A DNA stretch of 64,000 nt from Lysobacterales bacterium (GTDB taxonomy: Bacteria > Pseudomonadota > Gammaproteobacteria > Xanthomonadales > SZUA-36): positions 62,001 to 126,000 of the forward strand of contig JABAAB010000026.1 of assembly GCA_014238945.1 (NCBI GenBank), written 5' to 3'. Below, piece by piece: positions 19,315 to 29,569 of the stretch. Each line of letters begins with the position of its first letter. Positions within the stretch are counted from its first letter, which is position 1. Below the pieces are notes generated by a model. That model had not been told where the DNA came from. It worked only from the letters and a program-made list of their open reading frames with translations, and did no database searches. Made by a program: the position numbers and the translations under genes.

Positions 19315-20657
19315 AAAAGATCAATATCATTGTCTCCATCGCCCTGTTGTCGTTTTCAGCCGCCGCAGGCGCGCAGACACTTGATGAACTGGCCGAGATT
19401 GTTCGCCGTGCAGCCAGCAGTGAAGGACAGATCAACCGGGAAAGGGAAGCCGAATTTCTGCGGCAACGCGATAATCAGCGCAATCTTCTGGCCCAGGCAA
19501 AGGCCGATTTGGTGCGCGAAAACAAACGCAGTGATGATTTAAAATCAGAATATGACCGTCTTGAAAGGGAACTGGCAGAACTGACGACAATTTTGCAGGA
19601 ACGCATGGGTAACCTGGGAGAACTGTTTGGTATCGTCCGCCAGGCATCAGGCGACATCCAGGCCGCATTGAACGACTCCATGGTGTCGGCAGAAATGCCG
19701 GGCCGGGGTGCGTTCCTGTCGGAACTGGCCCAGCGCAAGGCCCTGCCAAACGTGCAGGAATTGCGAACGGTATGGTCTCGGATGGTGACTGAAATTGCAG
19801 AGTCCGGAAAAATAAGCAAATTCAGTACCACCGTTGAACGCGCGAATGGTGACAAGGAGGAAATGGAAGTTGTCCGGATTGGTGTATTCAATGCGGTAGC
19901 CAACGGTAGATTCCTGGACTGGGATTCAACCAAGAGTACGGAGAACCTGATTGAACTGGCCCGTCAACCCGCCTCTCGATTCAGCTCAATGGCAAATGAT
20001 TTGCAAAGCGCCTCACCCGGTGATCCTGTTGCCATGGCGGTGGATTTCACCCGTGGTCAGATTCTTCGTGCCGTGGTGCAAAGCAAGACCCCCATCGAAC
20101 GTGTCAAGGAAGATGGTGGCATTGTGGGCTATGTCATTATCAGTGTCGGTATCCTTGGCCTGTTGCTGTGTTTGTGGAAAGCATTTGTGCTCTACACCAC
20201 TGGTGGGCGGATGAGCAAACAGCTTAAAAGTGAAACAGCCAACAAGGGCAACCCCCTGGGTCGTGTCATGTCCATTTTTGCTGATAATCCGGAAACCGAT
20301 ATCGAAACCCTGGAATTGAAACTGGACGAGGCCATATTGCGCGAGTCGGCTCCGTTGGAAACCGGTCTCAGTTTCATCAAGGTGCTTTATGTGGTGGCAC
20401 CGCTACTGGGTCTTTTGGGAACGGTTGTGGGAATGATTGCAACCTTCCAGATGATCACACTTTTTGGTACCGGTGATCCGCGTATGATGGCGGGTGGTAT
20501 ATCAACTGCGCTGGTCACGACGGTGCTGGGTCTGGTGGTTGCGATACCGCTGACGCTGTTGCATGCATTCCTGCAAGGCAAGAGCAAATCCCTGATCCAG
20601 ATTCTGGAAGAACAGGCGGCAGGAATCATCGCACGCCTGGCGGAGCGTAATGGATGA
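19311..20657 (+). CDS. TtpC-like MotA/TolQ/ExbB proton channel family protein
   Basis: The 448-residue protein starts with a signal peptide (MKKINIIVSIALLSFSAAAGAQ), then a periplasmic coiled-coil region (about residues 30-110) and a linker domain. Transmembrane helices and an ExbB/TolQ-type channel domain occupy about residues 275-440, including PLLGLLGTVVGMIATFQMI. This layout matches TtpC, the extra component of Vibrio TonB2 systems thought to span the periplasm and help energise outer-membrane receptors. It overlaps both neighbours by four bases, so the operon is tightly coupled. Confidence 0.88.
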   Translation: MKKINIIVSIALLSFSAAAGAQTLDELAEIVRRAASSEGQINREREAEFLRQRDNQRNLLAQAKADLVRENKRSDDLKSEYDRLERELAELTTILQERMGNLGELFGIVRQASGDIQAALNDSMVSAEMPGRGAFLSELAQRKALPNVQELRTVWSRMVTEIAESGKISKFSTTVERANGDKEEMEVVRIGVFNAVANGRFLDWDSTKSTENLIELARQPASRFSSMANDLQSASPGDPVAMAVDFTRGQILRAVVQSKTPIERVKEDGGIVGYVIISVGILGLLLCLWKAFVLYTTGGRMSKQLKSETANKGNPLGRVMSIFADNPETDIETLELKLDEAILRESAPLETGLSFIKVLYVVAPLLGLLGTVVGMIATFQMITLFGTGDPRMMAGGISTALVTTVLGLVVAIPLTLLHAFLQGKSKSLIQILEEQAAGIIARLAERNG

Positions 20658-21178
20658 TCTGGTTTTATGACGCCATAGGGTCTATCCGGGGCTTCCTGGA
20701 GCTTGGCGGTGACGTACTCTACGGAATTATGCTGGTGCTGTTTCTGATGTGGACATTCATACTTGAGCGCCTGTGGTATTTTTACCGGGTGCATCCAGGT
20801 CAGAAACAGGACATAGTTACCGCGTGGGAGGCCCGTGCAGACACCCACTCATGGTATGCCAAGCGTATCCGTGAAGAAATGATCTCGAAAACATCGATAG
20901 GCCTGAAACACAATATCGGTCTGATCAAGGCACTGATAGCCATTTGCCCGTTGCTGGGACTGATGGGCACGGTGACGGGTATGGTTAGCGTTTTTGACGT
21001 CATGACCTATGCCGGAACCAGCAATGCCCGGGCAATGGCAGCTGGCGTATCCATGGCGACCGTACCAACCATGGCCGGCATGGTGGCAGCGCTATCGGGT
21101 GTATATTTTGGTACCTGGCTGGAGCACAAGGCCGCTACCGAAACTGAAAAACTGGGTGATTTGTTACAATCCCATTGA
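20654..21178 (+). CDS. exbB: ExbB-type proton channel subunit
   Basis: The 174-residue inner-membrane protein is a short ExbB of the TonB2 type. A first helix is followed by a cytoplasmic stretch and two helices with CPLLGLMGTVTGMVSVF and GVSMATVPTMAGMVAAL. With ExbD it forms the channel that turns the proton gradient into TonB motion. It is shorter than E. coli ExbB (244 residues), as expected for ExbB2. The ATG overlaps the previous stop (ATGA). About 55 bases precede exbD. Confidence 0.92.
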   Translation: MIWFYDAIGSIRGFLELGGDVLYGIMLVLFLMWTFILERLWYFYRVHPGQKQDIVTAWEARADTHSWYAKRIREEMISKTSIGLKHNIGLIKALIAICPLLGLMGTVTGMVSVFDVMTYAGTSNARAMAAGVSMATVPTMAGMVAALSGVYFGTWLEHKAATETEKLGDLLQSH

Positions 21179-21233
21179 AGCAGGACAGGACCGCGTCGTA
21201 GCAGACCTGAGCCAAGACAAGAGGAATTAATGC

Positions 21234-21638
21234 ATGGCCAAAAGACATGCACATACAGAAGACGCTGAAATCAATATCACGCCGATGCTGGATATTGTTT
21301 TTATCATGTTGATCTTTTTTATTGTAACGACCTCGTTTACCAAGGAAACCGGCGCGTCCATTGTCAAGCCAGAGGCCGAACAGGCGATCTCGCTCAGAAA
21401 TGGAACCATACTGATCGGTATCAAGTCGAATGATGATATCTGGATGAGCAAGCGATTGATTGAACTGCGGGAGGTCCGGTCCATGGTTGAACAGGCCAAG
21501 GCGGAAAATCCAAAAGGCAGTGTGGTGATTGTTGCCGACAAGGATTCCAGGATAGGCACCATCACCCTGGTCATGGACCAGGTGAAAATGGCAGGTGTGC
21601 AGGGCATCGCCATTTCTGCGGATAACCCGAGCGGGTAA
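21234..21638 (+). CDS. exbD: ExbD-type proton channel subunit
   Basis: The 134-residue protein has a short cytoplasmic N-terminus, one transmembrane helix (ITPMLDIVFIMLIFFIVTT) with the proton-carrying aspartate at residue 20, and a periplasmic domain (about residues 45-134). The Asp corresponds to E. coli ExbD D25. It works with ExbB and TonB to energise outer-membrane uptake. A ribosome-binding site (AGAGGAAT) lies upstream. Confidence 0.95.
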   Translation: MAKRHAHTEDAEINITPMLDIVFIMLIFFIVTTSFTKETGASIVKPEAEQAISLRNGTILIGIKSNDDIWMSKRLIELREVRSMVEQAKAENPKGSVVIVADKDSRIGTITLVMDQVKMAGVQGIAISADNPSG

Positions 21639-21646
21639 GGTATTTT

Positions 21647-22288
21647 ATGAATAGATTCAGAAGCCTTTTCTCTGCCATTCTTGCCGTGGGTGTAACCTTC
21701 GGGCTCTTTCTGTTCATGTTTAAGCTCATATCCTCTGGTGGTGGTAATAACGAAGAGTTGGAAGCCATTGCGGGTATTCATTTTGGCCCCGTGGACATTC
21801 CGGACGACGTAATGACCAAGAATCGGAGGATACCCAGAAAGCCCCCTCCGCCAAAGAATCCACCACCGCCGCCCAAGATGCAGATATCAAAGGTTGATCA
21901 GACGGTGCAAAACATGCCAAAGCTCGACTTACCCGAACTGGATATACCAATGACGGGTGGTGAGGGAATGTTCATTGGTAATTTTGCCACCATCGACAAA
22001 ACCGCAGAGGGCGATATTATCCCGATTGTGACGATCCGACCCATGTATCCCCGGGATGCCGCAATGCAGGGACTGGAGGGCTGGGTAGAACTTGAATTTA
22101 CCATCACAGCAATCGGCACAGTAAAGAGCCCGCGTGTTATTGACGCCAAACCCAAACGGATTTTTAATCGTGAAGCTTTGCGGGCCATTCTCAAGTGGAA
22201 ATTCAAACCAAGAATTGTAGATGGTGTAGCGGTTGATCGACCGGCTACGCTGAAAATTGACTTTAACCTGGATCAGTCTGGGAGTTAA
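21647..22288 (+). CDS. tonB: TonB-family energy transducer (TonB2 type)
   Basis: The 213-residue protein has an N-terminal transmembrane helix (about residues 5-27), a short proline/lysine-rich stretch (KPPPPKNPPPPPKM) and a TonB C-terminal domain (about residues 125-210). That domain contains the pattern YPRDAAMQGLEGWVELEFTI. It is shorter than E. coli TonB, and the N-terminal helix has no histidine, unlike E. coli TonB (H20), which fits TonB2-type proteins. It should span the periplasm to dock on TonB-dependent receptors. No receptor gene lies in the window. Confidence 0.92.
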   Translation: MNRFRSLFSAILAVGVTFGLFLFMFKLISSGGGNNEELEAIAGIHFGPVDIPDDVMTKNRRIPRKPPPPKNPPPPPKMQISKVDQTVQNMPKLDLPELDIPMTGGEGMFIGNFATIDKTAEGDIIPIVTIRPMYPRDAAMQGLEGWVELEFTITAIGTVKSPRVIDAKPKRIFNREALRAILKWKFKPRIVDGVAVDRPATLKIDFNLDQSGS

Positions 22289-22291
22289 CTT

Positions 22292-23557
22292 ATGCGACAC
22301 AGGAATACGGCTTTTATCTGTTTTGCGTTGATAATCATATCGGCGATATTATTTTCCGGTCACGTCCTGGCCCAGTCCGGGGAATGTGGCATAGAGCGCG
22401 GTGTGATTGCCAAGCCACTGGACGAACCGACCTGGAAAAAACTCAATGATGCTTATGAAGACGCCGGTAACGAACTCTATGACGTTGCCTACTCAAAATT
22501 TGTCATCATCAACAACCGCGCCCGCAGTAAATATTTGAAGGCAGTGGTGGCCCAGGCTCTGGCCCAGGTCGAATGGGCCCGCTCCAATTATGATTCTGCC
22601 CTGACTTATTTTGAGCAGGCTGTTGAAATAAACTCACTACCCGACCAGACCCATTTCTCACTGATGTACCAGATTGCCCAGTTGTATTACATGAAAGAAC
22701 GCTACGACGATGCGTTGGATAAACTGGCTTTGTGGATGTGCAAAGTTCCGCCTGAAAAAGTAACCGCATCATCCTGGGTTCTGAAGTCCTCCATTCACGC
22801 GCAAAAAAAAGACTGGAGAAATGTCATACCTTCGATCGAAACAGCGATTTCGTTGGCCGCCGAGCCCAAGGAAGCCTGGTACCAGCTGAAGCTGGCTTCG
22901 CATTTTGAACTGGAACAGTTCCCGACTGCGGCAGAGACCCTGCAGGTTATGATCCAGTCCTGGCCGGACAAGAAAGATTACTGGACACAGCTTTCACAGA
23001 TTCATTATAAGTTGAAACAGGATGATGAAGCCCTGTCCGTCATTGTGTTGGCTTATCGCAGAGATATGCTGGATAAACAAACTGACATAATGTATTTGTC
23101 CAATATGTACTCCAATCGTGAGGTGCCTATCAAGGCCGCAGGTGTACTTCAAAAAGGCATTGAAGACGGTATTGTTGAAGCTTCAGAGAAGCACTGGACA
23201 ATGACGGCAGACGCCTGGTACGCGGCCGAGGAAATGGAAAAAGCCTTGCTGGCCTACGAACAGGCAGGCAAGGCCGCCGAAGAAGGTGAGATCGATTTAC
23301 GCCGTGCATATATCCTGGTTGATATGGAACGTTGGAGTGACGCAACACTGGCACTTTCTGCGGCACTCGACAAAGGCGGTTTCAATGATCGCAAGACCGG
23401 CGAAGCATATGTATTACAGGGAATGAGTGAGTTTTACATGGAGAATTTCGACAAGGCCAGTACGGCCTGGGGGCGGGCAACAAAGTATCCACAATCGAAG
23501 AAGTCCGCACAGCAGTGGATGATGCATATGCAAGAGGAGCGGAGAAGAAAGTCCTAG
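22292..23557 (+). CDS. TPR-repeat periplasmic protein of the TonB2-type operon
   Basis: The 421-residue protein has a signal peptide ending near GHVLAQ (about residue 28), then repeated helix pairs of tetratricopeptide type across most of its length, for example DSALTYFEQAVEINSLP and ERYDDALDKLALWM. TPR proteins regularly close DUF3450-TtpC-ExbB-ExbD-TonB operons; in Vibrio a TPR partner is reported to aid TonB2 function. It starts three bases after the tonB stop and is followed by a strong terminator, so it ends the operon. A direct partner cannot be named. Confidence 0.85.
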   Translation: MRHRNTAFICFALIIISAILFSGHVLAQSGECGIERGVIAKPLDEPTWKKLNDAYEDAGNELYDVAYSKFVIINNRARSKYLKAVVAQALAQVEWARSNYDSALTYFEQAVEINSLPDQTHFSLMYQIAQLYYMKERYDDALDKLALWMCKVPPEKVTASSWVLKSSIHAQKKDWRNVIPSIETAISLAAEPKEAWYQLKLASHFELEQFPTAAETLQVMIQSWPDKKDYWTQLSQIHYKLKQDDEALSVIVLAYRRDMLDKQTDIMYLSNMYSNREVPIKAAGVLQKGIEDGIVEASEKHWTMTADAWYAAEEMEKALLAYEQAGKAAEEGEIDLRRAYILVDMERWSDATLALSAALDKGGFNDRKTGEAYVLQGMSEFYMENFDKASTAWGRATKYPQSKKSAQQWMMHMQEERRRKS

Positions 23558-23591
23558 TGATTACGAGCATCTATCTGCCCACATTTGATAA

Positions 23592-23619
23592 AGGTTCGGC
23601 AATTGCCGGACCTTTTTCG
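23592..23619 (+). terminator. Rho-independent terminator of the TonB2-type operon
   Basis: AGGTTCGGC, loop AATT, GCCGGACCT, then TTTTT: a nine-pair stem with one G-U pair and a tetraloop, directly followed by a T-run. It lies 35 bases after the TPR gene and 54 before xerD. Confidence 0.9.
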
Positions 23620-23672
23620 TTTACGCCTGATGGTTTGGTTGTTACCGAAATGGAAACACACGGTGCTCACTC

Positions 23673-24563
23673 ATGACACAGGATTCTGAAATTGAACGAT
23701 TTCTGGATAGTATATGGGCCGAGCGAGGCCTGAGTGACAACAGTCTTCAAAGCTATCGCCATGACTTGATACTGTTGAAAAAAGAATTGGCCCAGCGCAG
23801 CAAGAGACTCACTGACGCCTCCAGAGAAGACCTGTTGGCTGTACTCGCGAATGAGGTACAACAGGGAAAAAGCCCTCGGACCATAGCCCGTTATCTGTCG
23901 GCATATCGCCAGTATTATCGCTGGTTGGTGCGCGAGGGAAAAATTACCAGCGACCCGGTGGCGCTGATAGAAAGTCCCAAGACAGGCCGGGGATTGCCCA
24001 GGGCATTGAGCGAGGAACAGGTTGATTCGTTGCTGGCGGCACCGGATACCAGCACCGCCCTCGGGTTGCGGGACAAGGCCATGCTGGAATTGATGTATGC
24101 CACCGGTATGAGGGTTTCCGAGCTGGTGAACCTGGAACTGCCGGGCATCAACCAGAACCAGGGTGTCATCCGTGTGATCGGCAAAGGACGCAAGGAACGC
24201 TTGGTGCCGATCGGTGAGGAAGCACTTGGCAGCCTGTCAATTTACCTGTCAACCGGTCGGCCGCAGATTCTAAAAGGAGTGCAGGCAGACAAGGTGTTTG
24301 TAACGACCAGGAAAGCCGGTATGACACGTCAGGCCTTCTGGTACATGGTGAGACGCTATGCGGCGCGCTGCGACATTCAGATGAAATTGTCACCGCATAT
24401 GCTGCGGCATTCATTTGCTACACATTTACTCAACCATGGCGCAGATCTGAGAGTGGTACAGTTGTTGCTTGGTCACAGCGATCTTTCAACAACCCAGATT
24501 TATACACACATAGCTCGTGAAAGTCTAAAGCGACTGCACGAAGCCCATCACCCCCGGGGCTGA
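23673..24563 (+). CDS. xerD: Site-specific tyrosine recombinase XerD
   Basis: XerD, with XerC, resolves chromosome dimers at dif. The 296-residue protein has a SAM-like N-terminal core-binding domain (about residues 1-90) and a catalytic domain with the first arginine in ATGMRVSELVNL, the HMLRHSFATH box, LLGHSDLSTTQIY with the nucleophilic tyrosine, and THI after it. The choice of XerD over XerC rests on the gene order xerD-dsbC, conserved in gammaproteobacteria. It is a housekeeping gene here, not a mark of an integrated element. dsbC follows about 150 bases later. Confidence 0.93.
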   Translation: MTQDSEIERFLDSIWAERGLSDNSLQSYRHDLILLKKELAQRSKRLTDASREDLLAVLANEVQQGKSPRTIARYLSAYRQYYRWLVREGKITSDPVALIESPKTGRGLPRALSEEQVDSLLAAPDTSTALGLRDKAMLELMYATGMRVSELVNLELPGINQNQGVIRVIGKGRKERLVPIGEEALGSLSIYLSTGRPQILKGVQADKVFVTTRKAGMTRQAFWYMVRRYAARCDIQMKLSPHMLRHSFATHLLNHGADLRVVQLLLGHSDLSTTQIYTHIARESLKRLHEAHHPRG

Positions 24564-24718
24564 CCCCAGTGTGTCATGCCGAATCCATATTCAATTCAGA
24601 ACAATCACAGGTAAACCCGGAACAGATTGAACTTTTGGATCGATTCAGGTCAAATGCACCCGAGGCACAGACTTTATGGAATCTATTGATTCCTGATCAT
24701 AAAAAACTGGAGAAAATG

Positions 24719-25468
24719 ATGATTCGTATCTCGCAGATTTACACCGGTGTTCTGGCTGGTGTGCTTTTGACAGTCGTACTGGTTGCCAACGCCGATGAAC
24801 AGGATTTTGGCGTAGTTGAGGGAAAAGTACGTGCATTGGTCCCCAATGCAAAGACCATCGCGATTTCCGAAACACCAATTGAAGGTGTTTTACAGGTACA
24901 AATAAACAGTGACATCGTGTACTTTTCTGCTGATGGCAAGTACCTGTTACAGGGTCAGATCATGGACATGGACACACGTGTCAATATCACTGATCAGGCC
25001 AAAGCCGGCATAAGAATCGAGTTGCTGGCCGGTCTGAAACAGACGGAACAGATATCGTTTGTCCCGGAACAGGCCGAACACGAGTTGCTTGTATTCACCG
25101 ATATTGACTGCGGATACTGTCGTAAATTGCACAATCAGGTCGAAGAATATATGCAGGAAGGTATTGCGATTCACTACCTGGCTTTTCCACGTGCAGGTGT
25201 GGGTTCAGCATCTTATGACAAGTTTGTTTCAGTCTGGTGTGCAGCCGACCAGCAATCGGCATTGACTTTGGCGAAGAATGGTGAGGAACCGGAGCCTCTG
25301 AATTGCCCTAACCCGATTACCGACCAGTATGAGTTGGGACGCGAAGTAGGTGTGACAGGTACCCCCGCCCTGGTCACATCCAATGGTACCTTGATCCCGG
25401 GATATATGCCGCCAGCGAAATTACGGGAGCGATTGGATTCACTTGCAACATTGACGACCTCAGATTAG
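24719..25468 (+). CDS. dsbC: Thiol:disulfide interchange protein DsbC
   Basis: This periplasmic disulfide isomerase shuffles wrong disulfides and is kept reduced by DsbD. From the ATG at 24719 the protein has 249 residues: a signal peptide ending near VANA, an N-terminal dimerisation domain (about residues 27-90), a linker helix, and a thioredoxin domain with active site CGYC (131-134) and a TGTPA cis-proline loop. A second cysteine pair in the thioredoxin domain matches the structural disulfide of E. coli DsbC. GGAG precedes the start; an adjacent ATG at 24716 is equivalent. The track start at 24569 adds a non-signal N-terminus and is rejected. Confidence 0.94.
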   Translation: MIRISQIYTGVLAGVLLTVVLVANADEQDFGVVEGKVRALVPNAKTIAISETPIEGVLQVQINSDIVYFSADGKYLLQGQIMDMDTRVNITDQAKAGIRIELLAGLKQTEQISFVPEQAEHELLVFTDIDCGYCRKLHNQVEEYMQEGIAIHYLAFPRAGVGSASYDKFVSVWCAADQQSALTLAKNGEEPEPLNCPNPITDQYELGREVGVTGTPALVTSNGTLIPGYMPPAKLRERLDSLATLTTSD

Positions 25469-25499
25469 ACACACATTTGTAAATACCAGCGAACTGACA

Positions 25500-25529
25500 A
25501 ACCCTGCCCTTCGTGGCAGGGTTTTTTTT
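25500..25529 (+). terminator. Rho-independent terminator after dsbC
   Basis: ACCCTGCC, loop CTTCGT, GGCAGGGT, then a run of eight T. This is a strong eight-pair stem, 32 bases after the dsbC stop. Confidence 0.95.
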
Positions 25530-25591
25530 GTCACACAATATCCCTATGTCCCTGCGGGGCAAAAAAAGCGGGTTGAATTCATGAAAATGCT

Positions 25592-25621
25592 GCTCAACTT
25601 GTCGTTCTCTGCCGCTATAAT
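25592..25621 (+). promoter_or_regulatory. Candidate purL promoter
   Basis: A perfect -10 hexamer TATAAT at 25616-25621 has only a weak -35 match (CTCAAC, 17 bases upstream). It follows the dsbC terminator and lies about 45 bases before the purL start. No PurR box was seen. Confidence 0.5.
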
Positions 25622-25665
25622 GTCGCCTTTATCGTGCAAATAACAATAAATACTGGAGTGACATA

Positions 25666-28600
25666 TTGACCGAGCTTACCTGCCTGCTTGGAGAATCGGC
25701 ATTTTCTGAATTTTACAGGCACAAACTTAACTGTGAATTACGTGAGCGCGCCGGTCGGGATTTTCAGGTGGAAGCGAGATTTTTCTATCTGCTGGAAAGC
25801 CCGAAGTCAATTTCCAATGATGAACTGCAACGATTGGAAGCGTTGCTCCCTGCGAAGTCGGGACAGGATCTGACCGGTCCTGGCACGTTTCTGGTGCTGC
25901 CACGTATGGGTACACAATCGCCGTGGTCCAGCAAAGCTGTAGATATAGCGCATCGCTGCGGTCTGGCAGCCGTCAACAGGATTGAACGCGGAATTCTGTA
26001 TCGTTTGCCCGAAGAATTATTTGAAGACGATGTTATCGAAGCCGTAAATGCCCTGCTTCATGACCGGATGACCCAGACCGTGTACAGCGATCTGGCGGCG
26101 GCAATGCAACTGTTTGATCATCAACCACCCAGACCGTTACAGAACACGAAATTGTCCGGTGACGCCCGTCAGGCATTGACCACTGCAAACAACGAACTCG
26201 GTCTGGCATTGTCCGATTCCGAGATTGATTACCTGATTGAAGCCTATAAGGTCCTTGGACGGGACCCTACAGATGCAGAGCTGATGATGTTTGCCCAGGC
26301 CAATTCAGAGCATTGCCGGCACAAGATATTCAATGCCGGCTGGACACTGGACGGGGTGGCGCAGGAGCATTCCCTGTTTGCCATGATCAGGAACACCCAT
26401 GCGCTGAGTCCCGCGGGTGTCTTGTCTGCCTACAGTGACAACTCGGCGGTTATTGCAGGACGTGAAAGCGAGCGGTTTTTCCCACAACCGGACAATTCTG
26501 AATATGGATATGTCAATGAGGCTGTCGGGATACAGATCAAGGTAGAGACACACAATCATCCGACGGCCATTTCACCGTTTCCGGGGGCGGCAACAGGTTC
26601 CGGTGGAGAAATCCGGGATGAGGCTGCAACCGGACGAGGGGCAAGACCGAAAGCAGGGTTGTCCGGATTTTCCGTATCCAATCTCCTGCTACCGGGGAAG
26701 AAACGGGTCTGGGAAGAAAATTCAGGTCGGCCTGATCGTATTGCCAGCGCACTGGATATCATGCTGGAAGGACCGATTGGCGCAGCTTCATTCAATAATG
26801 AATTTGGCCGGCCGGCACTGGCGGGTTATTTCCGTACCTTTGAACAAACGATCGGTGACCGTTTGTGGGGCTACCACAAACCGATCATGCTGGCTGGCGG
26901 TATGGGTAATATCCGCCGTGGCCATGTGATCAAGCAAATTATTCCTGTGGACGCGGCGGTCATTGTGTTGGGTGGTCCGGCCATGTTGATTGGTCTTGGC
27001 GGTGGCGCCGCTTCATCGGTTGGCAGTGGCCAGGGAGATGAGGAACTGGATTATGCCTCGGTTCAGAGGGGCAACCCCGAGATGCAGCGGCGTTGCCAGG
27101 AAGTCATCGATCGCTGTTGTGCACTGGGTGAAACAAACCCCATTGTGTCCATTCATGATGTGGGTGCAGGGGGCCTATCCAATGCCATTCCCGAGTTACT
27201 CAATGACAGCGGCAGAGGCGGCGTGCTCGATTTAAGGGACATTCCCAACGCAGATGGCGCAATGTCCCCGATGGAGATCTGGTGTAACGAGGCACAGGAA
27301 CGTTATGTGCTGGCGATAGAGCACAAACGCCTGCCGGAATTTGAATTTTTGTGCAGGCGTGAAAGATGCCCTTTTGCGGTGCTTGGTACGGTTACCCGGG
27401 AACAACGTCTGCGTTTGAACGATTCGTTGCTACACAGACCACCGGTGGATATGCCGCTGGACGTATTGCTCGGCAATCCACCCAAAATGCACCGGGACGC
27501 AGTCACTGAAGTCGTGACACCGGTCTCACTACCGGCAGCAAGGGATAATCTTGAAGTTGATATTCTGAATGTGCTGCGTCTGCCTGCCGTTGCCAGTAAG
27601 TCTTTCCTGATTACCATAGGAGACCGTACCGTTGGTGGCCTGGTGGCGCGTGACCAGATGGTAGGTCCATGGCAGGTTCCGGTGGCTGACTCAGCGGTTA
27701 CCCTGCATGGTTTCCAGGATTATGCCGGTGAAGCCATGGCCGTTGGCGAGCGTACCCCGCTTGCCGTAATCGACAGTGCGGCTGCGGCCCGAATGGCGGT
27801 GACTGAGGCGATTACCAATATTGCCAGCGCACCGATAACAAAGCTTTCAGATGTACGCTTGTCTGCCAACTGGATGGCCGCTGCGGGCGAGGCTGGGCAG
27901 GATGCTGCCTTGTATGCGGCAGTGAAGGCAGTGGGCATGGAGCTTTGTCCCGCGCTTGGCATCGCGATCCCGGTTGGTAAGGATTCCTTGTCTTTAAAAA
28001 CGGCGTGGACAGCCAAAGACCAAAACGACGCCCCCCGTTTGATGAAAATGCTGGCCCCGGTTTCGCTGGTGGTCACGGCTTTTGCACCTGTCAGTGATGC
28101 ACGCCTGGCTGTTACCCCACAGCTCAGGCATGAACAGGAAAACAGCCTGTTGCTGATAGATCTGGGTCGTGGCGCGGACCGTTTGGGCGGTTCCGCAGTT
28201 GAGCAGGTGCACGGCAGTTTTACCGACCGGGTTCCGGACCTGGACCACGCACAGGATCTGTGCGGATTTTTTGCCGCGATCCAGGAGCTGATCGCTGAAC
28301 ACCGGATACTGGCTTATCATGACCGTTCCGATGGTGGCCTGATTACGGCGGTTTGCGAAATGGCGTTCGCAGGGCGCTGTGGTGTGTCGTTATCTTTGAA
28401 CAGTGCCGCAGAGGATAGTGACCGCCATCTGCACGCTCATCTGTTTTGCGAAGAACCAGGTGCCGTCATTCAGGTGGCCGCCAGTCAGCAAAAAAACGTC
28501 ATCGAATGCCTGGCTAAACACGGTCTTGCAGAATGTGTGGAGCTTATCGGAAAGGCGGCAAGCGGGCATCAATTAATTATAAAATCAGCAGGGAAACTGT

Positions 28601-29556
28601 GTCTGGATAGTGACCTGCGAATGCTTCATCAGACCTGGTGTGAAACCAGTTACGAAATTCAGCGCTTACGTGACCACCCCGGGTGTGCCCAGGAGGAATT
28701 TTCCCGCTCACTGGATTGGGGGCAACCTTATCTGCAACCGAAACTCAGTTTTGATCCTGAAGTGTTACCGGCTACACCTGCTGTAACGGGCGGTGCGAAG
28801 CCGGCCGTTGCCATATTGCGTGAACAGGGAGTCAACGGCCAGGTGGAAATGGCAGCCGCCTTTGACGCAGCGGGATTCAGGGCAGTGGACGTGCATATGT
28901 CCGATCTGTTGGAAAATCGCGTTGAGCTGGCTGCCTTTCAGGGTTTTGTGGCCTGTGGTGGGTTCTCATATGGTGATGTCCTGGGCGCCGGTCGTGGCTG
29001 GGCAGCATCGATACTGTTTCAACAGGAGCTAAGAGACAGTTTTGCAGAATTTTTCCAACGCGGTGACCGTTTTGCCCTGGGCGTATGTAATGGTTGTCAG
29101 ATGCTCTCATCGCTGAGGGAAATCATTCCCGGGACCAGCCTGTGGCCTGATTTTGCGGCCAACCGTTCTGGACAGTTTGAAGCCAGGTTGAGCCAGGTGC
29201 GTGTAAATGAATCAGCTTCATTGTTTTTGCATGGCATGGCGGGCAGTTTGCTACCGGTGGCCACGGCCCATGGGGAAGGACGGGCAATATTTCATCGTCA
29301 GGGCGTGCCGGACTCCCTGGTAGCCTTGCAATATACCGATGCCTCAGGGGAGGCTGCAATAAACTATCCGCAGAACCCAAATGGTTCCCCTGACGGTGTA
29401 ACCGGCCTGTGTAACATCGATGGCCGGGTTACCATTATGATGCCGCACCCGGAAAGAACATTGCGCCGGGTTAATTTTTCCTGGGCTCCGGAGCTATGGC
29501 CGGAGACATCACCATGGCAACGTATGTTTCATAATGCGCGGCTATGGGTCAATTAA
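25666..29556 (+). CDS. purL: Phosphoribosylformylglycinamidine synthase (large form)
   Basis: PurL converts FGAR to FGAM using glutamine and ATP in purine synthesis. At 1296 residues this is the gammaproteobacterial single-chain form: an N-terminal PurS-like domain, two AIRS-type synthetase halves (signatures [20 protein letters not shown] near residue 290 and [16 protein letters not shown] near residue 885), and a C-terminal glutamine amidotransferase with nucleophile cysteine in [10 protein letters not shown] and a terminal [10 protein letters not shown]. The start is TTG, with GGAG upstream; no ATG or GTG in frame fits the conserved N-terminus. It has its own promoter after the dsbC terminator. 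Confidence 0.97.
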   Translation: MTELTCLLGESAFSEFYRHKLNCELRERAGRDFQVEARFFYLLESPKSISNDELQRLEALLPAKSGQDLTGPGTFLVLPRMGTQSPWSSKAVDIAHRCGLAAVNRIERGILYRLPEELFEDDVIEAVNALLHDRMTQTVYSDLAAAMQLFDHQPPRPLQNTKLSGDARQALTTANNELGLALSDSEIDYLIEAYKVLGRDPTDAELMMFAQANSEHCRHKIFNAGWTLDGVAQEHSLFAMIRNTHALSPAGVLSAYSDNSAVIAGRESERFFPQPDNSEYGYVNEAVGIQIKVETHNHPTAISPFPGAATGSGGEIRDEAATGRGARPKAGLSGFSVSNLLLPGKKRVWEENSGRPDRIASALDIMLEGPIGAASFNNEFGRPALAGYFRTFEQTIGDRLWGYHKPIMLAGGMGNIRRGHVIKQIIPVDAAVIVLGGPAMLIGLGGGAASSVGSGQGDEELDYASVQRGNPEMQRRCQEVIDRCCALGETNPIVSIHDVGAGGLSNAIPELLNDSGRGGVLDLRDIPNADGAMSPMEIWCNEAQERYVLAIEHKRLPEFEFLCRRERCPFAVLGTVTREQRLRLNDSLLHRPPVDMPLDVLLGNPPKMHRDAVTEVVTPVSLPAARDNLEVDILNVLRLPAVASKSFLITIGDRTVGGLVARDQMVGPWQVPVADSAVTLHGFQDYAGEAMAVGERTPLAVIDSAAAARMAVTEAITNIASAPITKLSDVRLSANWMAAAGEAGQDAALYAAVKAVGMELCPALGIAIPVGKDSLSLKTAWTAKDQNDAPRLMKMLAPVSLVVTAFAPVSDARLAVTPQLRHEQENSLLLIDLGRGADRLGGSAVEQVHGSFTDRVPDLDHAQDLCGFFAAIQELIAEHRILAYHDRSDGGLITAVCEMAFAGRCGVSLSLNSAAEDSDRHLHAHLFCEEPGAVIQVAASQQKNVIECLAKHGLAECVELIGKAASGHQLIIKSAGKLCLDSDLRMLHQTWCETSYEIQRLRDHPGCAQEEFSRSLDWGQPYLQPKLSFDPEVLPATPAVTGGAKPAVAILREQGVNGQVEMAAAFDAAGFRAVDVHMSDLLENRVELAAFQGFVACGGFSYGDVLGAGRGWAASILFQQELRDSFAEFFQRGDRFALGVCNGCQMLSSLREIIPGTSLWPDFAANRSGQFEARLSQVRVNESASLFLHGMAGSLLPVATAHGEGRAIFHRQGVPDSLVALQYTDASGEAAINYPQNPNGSPDGVTGLCNIDGRVTIMMPHPERTLRRVNFSWAPELWPETSPWQRMFHNARLWVN

Positions 29557-29569
29557 AAAGAGACGGTTG

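Noticed and set aside
23673-24563. Tyrosine recombinase as sign of an integrated element
   Set aside because: The xerD-dsbC order is a housekeeping arrangement; no att repeats, phage genes or composition change were seen.
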